Source: a virus | IMG/VR virus record: IMGVR_UViG_3300020717_000020 | Coordinates: 1 to 27,033 of that record | Length of the DNA stretch: 27,033 bases | Direction: 5' to 3' (one strand) | Part shown: positions 5,865-11,490 of the stretch, one piece after another | Numbering within the stretch: the stretch's first letter is position 1 | Layout of the letters: every line of letters starts with the position of its first letter | The notes under the pieces: generated by a model | The model's input: only the letters and a program-made list of their open reading frames with translations | Database searches by the model: none | Told to the model about the DNA's origin: nothing | Translations under genes and position numbers: made by a program

Positions 5865-6107
5865 ATGGAAAACACAACAAAAAAACTGGTAGACCGGCTG
5901 AAGTCAGGAAAGGTGCGCTTCCAGTTCACTAAAAAGGACGGGACTGTTCGCGTGGCTGTAGGCACGACCAACCCAGACATGCTACCCGCGCAAGGAAAAA
6001 GAGACTACTACGGGATCCCGAAAAAAGGAGTCGTGACGTTCTACGATCTAGAGGCAGATGGGTGGAGGTGTGCCCAGGAGACTGCAGACATAGAGATCTT
6101 GGACTGA
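5865..6107 (+). CDS. WYL_2 / DUF2693 Sm-like SH3-fold protein (80 aa)
   Basis: The product MENTTKKLVDRLKSGKVRFQ has the family pattern: LKSGKVRFQFTKKDGT (residues 9-25), then a VGTTNPDMLP segment, and TFYDLEADGWR near the end. The WYL_2 family has a small beta-barrel and is common in Bacteroidota phages and mobile elements, where it is proposed to bind ligand or nucleic acid. The ATG at 5865 is chosen over an in-frame TTG at 5850 because the promoter box lies between them. A hairpin with TCTCTTTAA at about 6127-6153 could end this transcript. Confidence 0.75.
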   Translation: MENTTKKLVDRLKSGKVRFQFTKKDGTVRVAVGTTNPDMLPAQGKRDYYGIPKKGVVTFYDLEADGWRCAQETADIEILD

Positions 6108-6119
6108 TGTGAAAAAGAA

Positions 6120-6252
6120 TACATATGAGAATCCTTGTATGAGGATCTCTTTAATACGATAGAGAAAAAGTGTCGCGTAGGACGGAGTATACCCATCTTC
6201 GGCAAGTAACTCCGAACCTTTCAGTGGCCGCTGGCGTGCGATGCTTGATCTG
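6120..6252 (-). ncRNA. Candidate minus-strand structured RNA
   Basis: A minus-strand promoter box (TACTTTTA as complement of 6256-6263) points into this gene-free stretch. The transcript would contain a six-pair stem, CGGAGT with ACTCCG, and a GCC-AGC-GGC hairpin, then a T-rich run (ACTTTTTCTC) near 6165 and a second hairpin (GAGATCC/GGATTCTC) followed by CTTTTT near 6120. No convincing ORF is present on either strand. A leader fragment with no function cannot be excluded. Confidence 0.4.
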
Positions 6253-6255
6253 ATG

Positions 6256-6304
6256 TAAAAGTAGGAAAAATACCCGACACTTGAAACTTATTTGTCGGGT
6301 ATTT
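6256..6304 (-). promoter_or_regulatory. Minus-strand hairpin plus promoter module
   Basis: Read on the minus strand, AAATACCCGACA (6293-6304) pairs with TGTCGGGTATTT (6268-6279), followed by TTCC and the box TACTTTTA (6256-6263). This matches the modules at 6962 and 7284 but with different, still complementary arm bases. It could terminate the minus-strand gene ending at 6311 and start the RNA at 6120-6252. Confidence 0.55.
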
Positions 6305-6310
6305 GTTTTC

Positions 6311-6541
6311 TTAATATTCCATTGTGATCCTGATGGCTTCGATGGTCTGGAAATAATAATCTGGATGTATCATCGACCTCCTGCCGTCGGCCTCCATCAC
6401 CTTACGTATGTCCTGTTCGTTCTCGAGTATGTTCTCTGTCATCGCGAGTATCCTCTCTCGAAGTATTCCCAACTGGATAGGATCTAAGGAATTGATCATC
6501 TTCGTAAGCGCCTGTTTGTTTGTCAGTGTCTTTGTTGCCAT
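6311..6541 (-). CDS. Small helical protein, minus strand (76 aa)
   Basis: This is the only convincing minus-strand gene in the window. It encodes MATKTLTNKQALTKMINSLD...AIRITMEY, a charged, helical, Cys-free protein. The minus-strand sequence upstream has GTCGTACTTTTACATCACAC (box at 6564-6573) and an A-rich CAAACAAC leader, as for the plus-strand genes. The gene is divergent from the gene at 6711. No family is recognised; a small regulator would be consistent with a divergent arrangement. Confidence 0.7.
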   Translation of the reverse strand: MATKTLTNKQALTKMINSLDPIQLGILRERILAMTENILENEQDIRKVMEADGRRSMIHPDYYFQTIEAIRITMEY

Positions 6542-6563
6542 GTTGTTTGTTTTTTAGTGTGAT

Positions 6564-6573
6564 GTAAAAGTAC
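6564..6573 (-). promoter_or_regulatory. Minus-strand promoter for the gene ending at 6311
   Basis: The complement reads CGTACTTTTA here (TACTTTTA = 6564-6571 complement), with TTTGTC about 6 bases upstream. It faces away from the promoter at 6679, forming a divergent pair about 105 bp apart. Confidence 0.55.
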
Positions 6574-6678
6574 GACAAAGTTTTGATACTTGGAACTTAT
6601 TTTTCATATATTTGTTTTGCTGATGCGTGATGATGAAATAAATGTGATAAAAAGTTACCTGCTTTCAGATTTTTGTCG

Positions 6679-6686
6679 TACATTTG
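6679..6686 (+). promoter_or_regulatory. Promoter -7 box TACATTTG
   Basis: The stretch TTTTTGTCGTACATTTGCTC has the consensus -7 TACATTTG and a TTTTTGTC element close upstream. It drives the gene at 6711 through an A-rich 24-nt leader. Confidence 0.6.
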
Positions 6687-6710
6687 CTCTACACTAAACA
6701 ACTAAAAGAT

Positions 6711-6950
6711 ATGACAAAAACGATCGAGATGGATTGCATTCCATTCACAGGCAACGAAAAAGAAGATCAAAAGTTCTGGGGTCTTTTGGAGAAGAGAAAC
6801 ATATTACTGAACGTTTTAAATTGGTGTGGACCAGGTGGGGGAAATCCGGTGGTACAGTTTACAGGCACAGATGAAGATCTCCGTTATATGTTGGCCGAGA
6901 TATTCTATGCCGATGAGGACGATATGGCGATGTATATGGGAGAAGAATAA
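6711..6950 (+). CDS. Small acidic protein of unknown function (79 aa)
   Basis: Start at ATG 6711 (an upstream in-frame TTG at 6684 lies inside the promoter and is rejected). The product MTKTIEMDCIPFTGNEKEDQ... is acidic, with two Cys and an acidic C-terminus (ADEDDMAMYMGEE). The leader CACTAAACAACTAAAAGAT is nearly identical to those of the genes at 7035 and 7972. No family is recognised. Confidence 0.65.
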   Translation: MTKTIEMDCIPFTGNEKEDQKFWGLLEKRNILLNVLNWCGPGGGNPVVQFTGTDEDLRYMLAEIFYADEDDMAMYMGEE

Positions 6951-6961
6951 ATTATGAAAAC

Positions 6962-7010
6962 AAATACCTGATGCTTTTGTTTTAAGTGTCAGGTATTTTT
7001 CCTACTTTTA
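6962..7010 (+). promoter_or_regulatory. Hairpin plus promoter module
   Basis: AAATACCTGA (6962-6971) pairs perfectly with TCAGGTATTT (6989-6998), followed by TTCC and TACTTTTA (7003-7010). The hairpin with its T run could end the gene at 6711, and the same bases lead straight into the promoter for 7035. Confidence 0.65.
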
Positions 7011-7034
7011 CATCACACTAAACAACTAACGGTT

Positions 7035-7277
7035 ATGACAACAACAGAAGCAATGAAGAAAGTTCACGCTCTGGTAGGAGACAAGCTCAACCTCAGCGAG
7101 ATATTCGAGATCTACGACATCATATCTGCATGCAACATGGGCGGATGGCAAGAAGGGAAGAAGACCACTCTGAAGACCTTTGCTCCAAGCGTCTATGAGA
7201 TCTTGTATCCAGAGACCCCGCTTGATCTCATTGCTGGGTTCATGGGCACAGAAGAAGCTTCACCTGCCACACATTAG
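7035..7277 (+). CDS. Small protein of unknown function (80 aa)
   Basis: MTTTEAMKKVHALVGDKLNL... is mixed alpha/beta and soluble, with one Cys. It has its own promoter module upstream and ends seven bases before the next hairpin module. It belongs to a set of monocistronic small genes with near-identical leaders (CACTAAACAACTAA) and so is probably expressed together with 6711 and 7972. No family is recognised. Confidence 0.65.
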   Translation: MTTTEAMKKVHALVGDKLNLSEIFEIYDIISACNMGGWQEGKKTTLKTFAPSVYEILYPETPLDLIAGFMGTEEASPATH

Positions 7278-7283
7278 CAAAAC

Positions 7284-7332
7284 AAATACCTGGGAAATTA
7301 GTTTAAAGTACCAGGTATTTTGCTTATCTTTA
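7284..7332 (+). promoter_or_regulatory. Hairpin plus promoter module
   Basis: AAATACCTGG (7284-7293) pairs with CCAGGTATTT (7311-7320). Compared with the 6962 module the last pair is G-C instead of A-T, a compensatory change. The box TATCTTTA (7325-7332) follows and lies 19 nt before the sigma-factor ATG. Confidence 0.6.
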
Positions 7333-7351
7333 CACTCTACAAAACAATGAC

Positions 7352-7891
7352 ATGGACCACACACAGATACACGAGCTCATAGCCGGATGCAGAGAGAACG
7401 ACAGGAAATGCCAAGAAGAGGTGTATAAGCACTACTATCCAGGCATGCATCGCATGCTCTATAAGTACTTCAAAGACAGCAGAGACCTTGAAGAGGTGAT
7501 CAACGATGGGTTCTTGAAGGTGTTCCAGAAGATACAGTCATACCAAGGCATAGGATCGTTCGAGGGCTGGATGAGGACAGTGATCAAGAACAACGCGATA
7601 ACTACAGCCAAGGCCATCAAAAGAAGAGATGTGTCCAACGACAGGTCAGTGCTTGCAGAGATCAAGAGCATGTACAGGTCTGTGGCCTACAATGAAGCAG
7701 GAAGGTCAGAGGCAGCCAAGCAGTTTGAGACCGCAATGTCTCTGCTGCCAAGGTCTTCTGAGAAGGTCATGAGGCTTGCTGCTATCGGCTACAAGTACAG
7801 CGAGATCGGAGACATGCTAGACACGGTAGAGAACACAGTCAAATGGCACGTTGCTGAGTCTAGAAGAAAGCTGAGCTGGCTATTAGGATAA
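7352..7891 (+). CDS. Phage-encoded ECF-type sigma-70 factor (179 aa)
   Basis: The N-terminal part (about residues 5-95) fits sigma region 2: LIAGCRENDRKCQEEVYKHY, then YKYFKDSRDLEEVINDGFLK, and SFEGWMRTVIKNNAI. The C-terminal part (about 125-175) fits region 4: LPRSSEKVMRLAAIGYKYSE followed by EIGDMLDTVENTVKWHVAES, a helix-turn-helix. The order and 179-aa length are those of ECF sigma factors, which bind core RNA polymerase and recognise specific promoters. Here it may redirect host polymerase to phage promoters. Its own -7 box, TATCTTTA, differs slightly from the others. No anti-sigma gene is adjacent. Confidence 0.85.
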   Translation: MDHTQIHELIAGCRENDRKCQEEVYKHYYPGMHRMLYKYFKDSRDLEEVINDGFLKVFQKIQSYQGIGSFEGWMRTVIKNNAITTAKAIKRRDVSNDRSVLAEIKSMYRSVAYNEAGRSEAAKQFETAMSLLPRSSEKVMRLAAIGYKYSEIGDMLDTVENTVKWHVAESRRKLSWLLG

Positions 7892-7933
7892 CAAATATAT
7901 GATCGAACGTTGCCTACTTTCAACTTTATTTTG

Positions 7934-7941
7934 TACTTTTA
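7934..7941 (+). promoter_or_regulatory. Promoter -7 box TACTTTTA
   Basis: TTTTGTACTTTTACATCGCACTAAAC matches the common promoter and leader. It drives the DUF932 gene at 7972. The upstream ACAAATATATGATCG lacks the hairpin partner seen in other modules. Confidence 0.6.
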
Positions 7942-7971
7942 CATCGCACTAAACAACTAAAAACAAACGTT

Positions 7972-8802
7972 ATGCAGACAGAAGTAATGCTCGCAAGCAA
8001 CAACAAGAACAACATGATCGCTCCCATGTCTCTAGAGACAGCAAAGCAGAAAGCTCCAGGCATATTCGCGCCTGGACCAGCATCTCGCCTGAGCGGCAAC
8101 TACAAGTTCGTAAGCTCTATCGACCTGATCGAGCACCTGGACGGGCAGGGGTGGAAGCTCACCAACGCCAAGCAGTCAAAGAGCCGCAAAGGAAACGAGA
8201 TCTACACCACGTTTGGTACGCACATCATGGAGTTCCAGAACGAAGAGCTCTACATGAAAGACGGACGCGGAGGAATAGAAGGCCGTCCTACAATGGTCGT
8301 GATCAACAACAGCAACGGCTGCCGCCCACTTCAGATAGAAGCCGGCATCTTCAGGCTGGTGTGCTCTAACGGGTTGATCATCAAGACACAGGACTTCGGC
8401 AGCATGAAAGAGCGCCACATAAAATACAACCAAGAAGAGGTGAAGATGATCGTTGACCAGAAGGTCGTGGACATGGAGAAGGCAGTGACCAAGATCAACC
8501 GCTGGAACATGATAGAGATGACAGACCGCCAGCGCTACCAGTTCGCTACAGAAGCTCTTGCTCTGCGCATGAACACAGACCGACAGCCTGAGCAGTACGA
8601 GATCGTAGACCTTCTGCAGCCTCGCCGCACTGAAGACAGGGGCAAAAGCCTTTGGGTCACCTACAACGTGTGCCAAGAAGGGATCATCAAAGGAGGATTC
8701 AGCCTCAACGAGAGAGTCGCACGTCCTATAAAGAACCCGATCACTGACCTGGAGATCAACCAGAAGCTCTGGACTCTGGCAGAGAAGTATGAAACAGCAT
8801 AG
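7972..8802 (+). CDS. DUF932 (phage/plasmid-related) protein (276 aa)
   Basis: The product has the DUF932 layout: an N-terminal region with SIDLIEHLDGQGWKLTNAKQ, a MVVINNSNGCRPLQIEAGIF segment, then RLVCSNGLI, which is the family hallmark (residues about 130-145), and a helical region KVVDMEKAVTKINRWN. DUF932 proteins are common in phages and plasmids and their function is not settled. The GC-richer codon choice (GAC, CTG, ATC) suggests high expression. A strong intrinsic terminator follows. Confidence 0.8.
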   Translation: MQTEVMLASNNKNNMIAPMSLETAKQKAPGIFAPGPASRLSGNYKFVSSIDLIEHLDGQGWKLTNAKQSKSRKGNEIYTTFGTHIMEFQNEELYMKDGRGGIEGRPTMVVINNSNGCRPLQIEAGIFRLVCSNGLIIKTQDFGSMKERHIKYNQEEVKMIVDQKVVDMEKAVTKINRWNMIEMTDRQRYQFATEALALRMNTDRQPEQYEIVDLLQPRRTEDRGKSLWVTYNVCQEGIIKGGFSLNERVARPIKNPITDLEINQKLWTLAEKYETA

Positions 8803-8820
8803 TTGTTAGTTGGTATATGA

Positions 8821-8848
8821 GCCGGGGGTTTCCACCCCCGGCTTTTTT
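8821..8848 (+). terminator. Intrinsic terminator
   Basis: GCCGGGGGT pairs exactly with ACCCCCGGC around a TTCC loop and is followed by TTTTTT. It ends the DUF932 transcript and separates it from the repeat-gene island. Confidence 0.95.
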
Positions 8849-8878
8849 CTTATGTGAAGAGGATCATATGAAGAAAAC

Positions 8879-8927
8879 AAATACCTGAGTTATTTCTTTT
8901 TAGTGTCGATCTTTTTACTTACTTTTA
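8879..8927 (+). promoter_or_regulatory. Promoter module with TACTTTTA
   Basis: The block starts AAATACCTGAG and ends in TACTTTTA (8920-8927), as in other modules, but the right arm is degraded (GTGTCGATCTTTTT), so no strong hairpin forms. It precedes the repeat gene at 8953. Confidence 0.55.
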
Positions 8928-8952
8928 CATCATACCAAACAAACAAAGCAAT

Positions 8953-9546
8953 ATGAACACATTTCTAATTAAAAAAGAGCATTTAGACAAAGACAATTAC
9001 TACGTAGGTAAAGAAGACCTAAGTAACTACCAAGGACATATAGAAGCAGAAGAAGACCTCGGAACAGTAAAATTCAAAGGCCACTTAACTGCTTCCGGTA
9101 ATATATACTTTAAAGCTGGTAGTGGTATTGAAGCTGGCGATGGTATTGAAGCTAGTGGGGGTATTAAAGCTGGTGGGGGTATTAAAGCTGGTTGTGGTAT
9201 TAAAGCTGGTTGGGGTATTAAAGCTGGTTGGGGTATTAAAGCTGGTTTGGGTATTGAAGCTGGTTGGGGTATTAAAGCTGGTTGGGGTATTGAAGCTGGT
9301 TGGGGTATTGAAGCTGGTTGGGGTATAATTTGTAAAGGAGAGCTATCAAGTAAACTAAGAATATTTGCCGGATTAACTACTTGGAAAATACCTACTAAAG
9401 AAGAGATGCAAATAAAAGTAGGCAAATTAGTACTAGGTCAAGTGTGTTACGGTGAGTTAATTGAGACCGGATTACCAAAAGAAGATTGCTGCGAGGGTAA
9501 AGTAGTAGAGATAGATGGAAAGAAGTATCAACTAAAGGCTATATAA
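8953..9546 (+). CDS. GIxAGx tandem-repeat protein, likely beta-solenoid (197 aa)
   Basis: There are three parts. Residues 1-53 form a non-repetitive head (MNTFLIKKEHLDKDNYYVGK...). Residues ~54-128 are about 12 six-residue units G-I-(K/E)-A-G-x, encoded by an 18-nt repeat, with x = S, D, (S)G, G, C, W, W, L, W, W, W, W. The tail (ICKGELSSKLRIFAGLTTWK...) is non-repetitive. Short Gly/Ile-rich hexamers of this kind fit a left-handed beta-helix or bactofilin-like solenoid with the variable residues on one face. The first bases of the head and tail are ordinary AT-rich coding sequence. It precedes an LSm-like gene and a second repeat gene. Confidence 0.7.
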   Translation: MNTFLIKKEHLDKDNYYVGKEDLSNYQGHIEAEEDLGTVKFKGHLTASGNIYFKAGSGIEAGDGIEASGGIKAGGGIKAGCGIKAGWGIKAGWGIKAGLGIEAGWGIKAGWGIEAGWGIEAGWGIICKGELSSKLRIFAGLTTWKIPTKEEMQIKVGKLVLGQVCYGELIETGLPKEDCCEGKVVEIDGKKYQLKAI

Positions 9547-9570
9547 ATAAATAACTAAAAACAACAGAAT

Positions 9571-9843
9571 ATGAAAATGCAACCAATTAAAGTAGTAGAA
9601 GTAGAGAATGAAGGTCTTTTGTCATTACTCGGAGAAGAAGTATTAATAATGTGTTCTAACTACTTCTATGGGGGAAAGCTGGTAGGAGTTAACGACACTT
9701 GTATTAAACTGGAGAATGCCCATATAGTGTACGAAACAGGCCCACTTACAGATAAGAAATACAAAGATGCTCAAAAAGTAGGAGACGAATATTATGTCCA
9801 ACTTTCTGCTATAGAGTCTTTTGGTAAATCTTCTAAACTATAA
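9571..9843 (+). CDS. LSm/SH3-like small beta-barrel protein (90 aa)
   Basis: The core reads GEEVLIMCSNYFYGGKLVGV, then NDTCIKLENAHIVYETG (residues ~20-57). This gives alternating strands with a central G-x-L-x-G-V-N-D turn, as in Sm-like barrels. A TDKKYKDAQKVGDEYYVQLS stretch follows. From memory, similar proteins occur beside low-complexity repeat genes in other Bacteroidota and gut phages. Sm-like barrels usually bind RNA or form rings; neither is shown here. It lies between the GIxAGx gene and the Sx gene, only two bases before the latter, so the three are likely one operon. Confidence 0.6.
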   Translation: MKMQPIKVVEVENEGLLSLLGEEVLIMCSNYFYGGKLVGVNDTCIKLENAHIVYETGPLTDKKYKDAQKVGDEYYVQLSAIESFGKSSKL

Positions 9844-9845
9844 TT

Positions 9846-10007
9846 ATGAGCTGTATTAAATTTAAAAAGAAGTCTGGGTCTAGGTCTTGGTCTGGGTCTT
9901 GGTCTTGGTCTGGGTCTTGGTCTAGGTCTTGGTCTAGGTCTAGGTCTGGGTCTAGGTCTGGGTCTGGGTCTTGGTCTGAGTCTGGGTCTGGGTCTTGGTC
10001 TATATAA
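9846..10007 (+). CDS. Serine-x dipeptide repeat protein (53 aa)
   Basis: From ATG 9846 the product is MSCIKFKKK followed by 21 Ser-x dipeptides and a final SI. The 6-nt unit is TCT plus a variable triplet GGG, AGG, TGG or once GAG, giving x = G, R, W or E. The TAA is at 10005. It starts two bases after the LSm-like gene, so translation is probably coupled. The basic head with Ser/Arg/Trp/Gly repeats resembles RNA-binding low-complexity tails. The coding claim rests on the coupled start and on an intact frame throughout. Confidence 0.5.
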   Translation: MSCIKFKKKSGSRSWSGSWSWSGSWSRSWSRSRSGSRSGSGSWSESGSGSWSI

Positions 10008-10044
10008 TTATTGCAGAAAGACTTGGATAATATCTAAACTTTTA

Positions 10045-10265
10045 TACATCAAAGCTCTATCTTAGAGAAAGTGTGTATATTTATTACAGTAAGCAGAGAA
10101 CATAATTATACCGTCCTGGAAAGACCTAAGAATTACACACTCATTACGAAGACTTCATTCTTTCGCAATAATACATTACTTTAAAATATTCTGGGTCTTT
10201 CCACATTAGGGGTTATTAACCCGGACCAGATACTGAAGCATCTCCCAAAAGGAGGTGCTTTTTTT
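10045..10265 (+). ncRNA. Candidate structured RNA with pseudoknot and terminator
   Basis: A promoter-like CTAAACTTTTATACATC (about 10034-10050) precedes a gene-free stretch. AGTGTGTA (10070-10077) pairs with TACACACT (10134-10141). TGGAAAGACC (10117-10126) pairs with GGTCTTTCCA (10194-10203). The two helices interleave, so together they would form a pseudoknot. There is also a CTCTA/TAGAG hairpin (10056-10068) and GGGTT/AACCC (10210-10222). The end is an intrinsic terminator (10236-10265). No ORF is credible here. Confidence 0.6.
10236..10265 (+). terminator. Intrinsic terminator of the RNA
   Basis: AAGCATCTCC pairs with GGAGGTGCTT through ten pairs (one G-T) around CAAAA, followed by seven T residues. 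Confidence 0.9.
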
Positions 10266-10600
10266 ATGTCTCTACCTATAAGGTCTTAATCGGGTTCATT
10301 CCTTGTGTTATTACAGAGATATCACTAATGAAATATCCGCTCAGTTACAATAGAGCTTGGTGGTTGATTTTAACTTTACACCAAGAAAACATCAGACGTC
10401 TAAAAGTGGTAGCAATGTCCTAACCTGACAACTATCGACAGCGAAATAAATAGCAACAGACAGTCTGCCCTTAGGATATGGGTTTGTATTATGGGATAGT
10501 GAGCTTGATCTGTTATATGTAAAAAAGCTCACAACTTTGATTATCTGGTCCTCCAGCTATTCGCTGGATATAGTGGTTATGTCTCATAGTAGAAAAACAA
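10266..10600 (+). other. Gene-free structured region
   Basis: No ORF with a credible start is seen. Several perfect inverted repeats are: CTTGGTG (10356-10362) with CACCAAG, TCCTAA with TTAGGA around 10418-10476, the palindromic CAGACAGTCTG near 10460, GTGAGCTT with AAGCTCAC around 10499-10533, and CCAGC/GCTGG near 10552-10566. A box-like TTAACTTTACACC lies near 10370. It may be a second RNA, a replication or packaging site, or a long leader. Confidence 0.4.
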
Positions 10601-10647
10601 ATACTTGAGAAATAACTTTCAAGTGTCAATTTAATTCATTACTTTTA
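10596..10647 (+). promoter_or_regulatory. Hairpin plus promoter module
   Basis: ACAAATACTTGA has its right arm at TCAAGT, giving a shorter six-pair ACTTGA/TCAAGT hairpin, followed by the box TACTTTTA (10640-10647) before the gene at 10670. Confidence 0.55.
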
Positions 10648-10669
10648 TCTAGTACTAAAAACAACAACA

Positions 10670-10828
10670 ATGTCAACAGCAAACAACGAAGCTCAGAAAG
10701 CAAACATACAGGACCAGATAAAGAAAATCTTTAATGAGTATGCGACTGGTGGGTATTGGTTAGAAATATCAGCAGACGACTTGGATGAGTTTGCTAAAAG
10801 AATTGTGGACGAGATAATCACACAGTAA
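10670..10828 (+). CDS. Small acidic protein, paralogue of the gene at 13008 (52 aa)
   Basis: ATG 10670 encodes MSTANNEAQKANIQDQIKKI followed by FNEYATGGYWLEISADDLDE and an acidic helical tail. The central 30 residues are nearly identical to the 47-aa protein at 13008. The conserved IQDQIKKIFNEYATG-x-YWLE core suggests a small domain under purifying selection. It has its own promoter module. The function is unknown. Confidence 0.7.
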   Translation: MSTANNEAQKANIQDQIKKIFNEYATGGYWLEISADDLDEFAKRIVDEIITQ

Positions 10829-10875
10829 GAAAACAAATATACGTCCAGAAACTTTCTAGTGTCAATTATTTCACG

Positions 10876-10883
10876 TACTTTTA
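10876..10883 (+). promoter_or_regulatory. Promoter -7 box TACTTTTA
   Basis: TTTCACGTACTTTTATAACATACCAAAC, preceded by AAAACAAATATACGTC at 10830. TACGT there and ACGTA at the box can pair. It drives the gene at 10907. Confidence 0.6.
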
Positions 10884-10906
10884 TAACATACCAAACAACA
10901 AACAAC

Positions 10907-11407
10907 ATGCGTACAGTAACACAGAACATTTGCAAATTTGAAGAGCTATCAGAAAAGGCACAGGCCAAAGTCCTCGCCGACAACTCAGAACTACTGACAG
11001 GATACGGTTGGTGGTCAGATACAGTCAAAGAAGACGCCAAGGGGACAGCAGGCCTTGATATAGAAGAATTCGATCTATATCCTCCATACATTAAGGCAAA
11101 TTTCACTACGTCAGCCAAATCTAGCGCTCTCAAGGTCGTTTCTGAGCACGGTGAGCATTGCGCCACATATTCCATCGCCAAGAAGTTTCTGAGCGATCTG
11201 GATGAACTGGAGCGCCAAGAAGACACAGCCAAGACTGAAGCAGAACTGGAAGAATTGGAAGAAGCGTATCTCGAAGACCTCAGTAGAGAATACCTTAATA
11301 TGTTAGAGAATGAATACGAATATCTTTGCTCTGAAGAGGCGATATCCGATCATATTATAGATAACGGGTGGGAATTCTACGAAGACGGTCGGGGATATAT
11401 GTCATAG
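10907..11407 (+). CDS. Acidic helical protein with FEELSEKAQ-type N-terminus (166 aa)
   Basis: Start at ATG 10907; the open frame extends upstream only through the promoter. The N-terminus NICKFEELSEKAQAKVLADN resembles a motif (F-x-E-L-S-x-x-A-x-x-x-A) found at the start of many phage and plasmid hypothetical proteins. The middle has WWSDTVKEDAKGTAGLDIEE and a Tyr/Pro-rich strand. Residues ~100-145 form a long acidic coiled coil (LDELERQEDTAKTEAELEEL). Tyr and Glu dominate the end. DNA mimicry or an inhibitor role would fit the acidity but is not shown. Confidence 0.7.
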   Translation: MRTVTQNICKFEELSEKAQAKVLADNSELLTGYGWWSDTVKEDAKGTAGLDIEEFDLYPPYIKANFTTSAKSSALKVVSEHGEHCATYSIAKKFLSDLDELERQEDTAKTEAELEELEEAYLEDLSREYLNMLENEYEYLCSEEAISDHIIDNGWEFYEDGRGYMS

Positions 11408-11457
11408 TATGAAAACAAATACCTGACAAAAAGCTTTTTTAAGTCGATTATTTCACG

Positions 11458-11465
11458 TACATTTA
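11458..11465 (+). promoter_or_regulatory. Promoter -7 box TACATTTA
   Basis: TTTCACGTACATTTACTAAG, preceded by AAAACAAATACCTGAC at 11413, drives the gene at 11491. Confidence 0.55.
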
Positions 11466-11490
11466 CTAAGTAACAAACAATCAAAATATT

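Noticed and set aside
8176-8676. 166-aa minus-strand ORF inside the DUF932 gene
   Set aside because: It is a shadow of a clearly coding plus-strand gene with family motifs.
8953-10007. Diversity-generating retroelement
   Set aside because: The variable residues sit in tandem repeats, not in one variable region with a matching template, and no reverse transcriptase is in the window.
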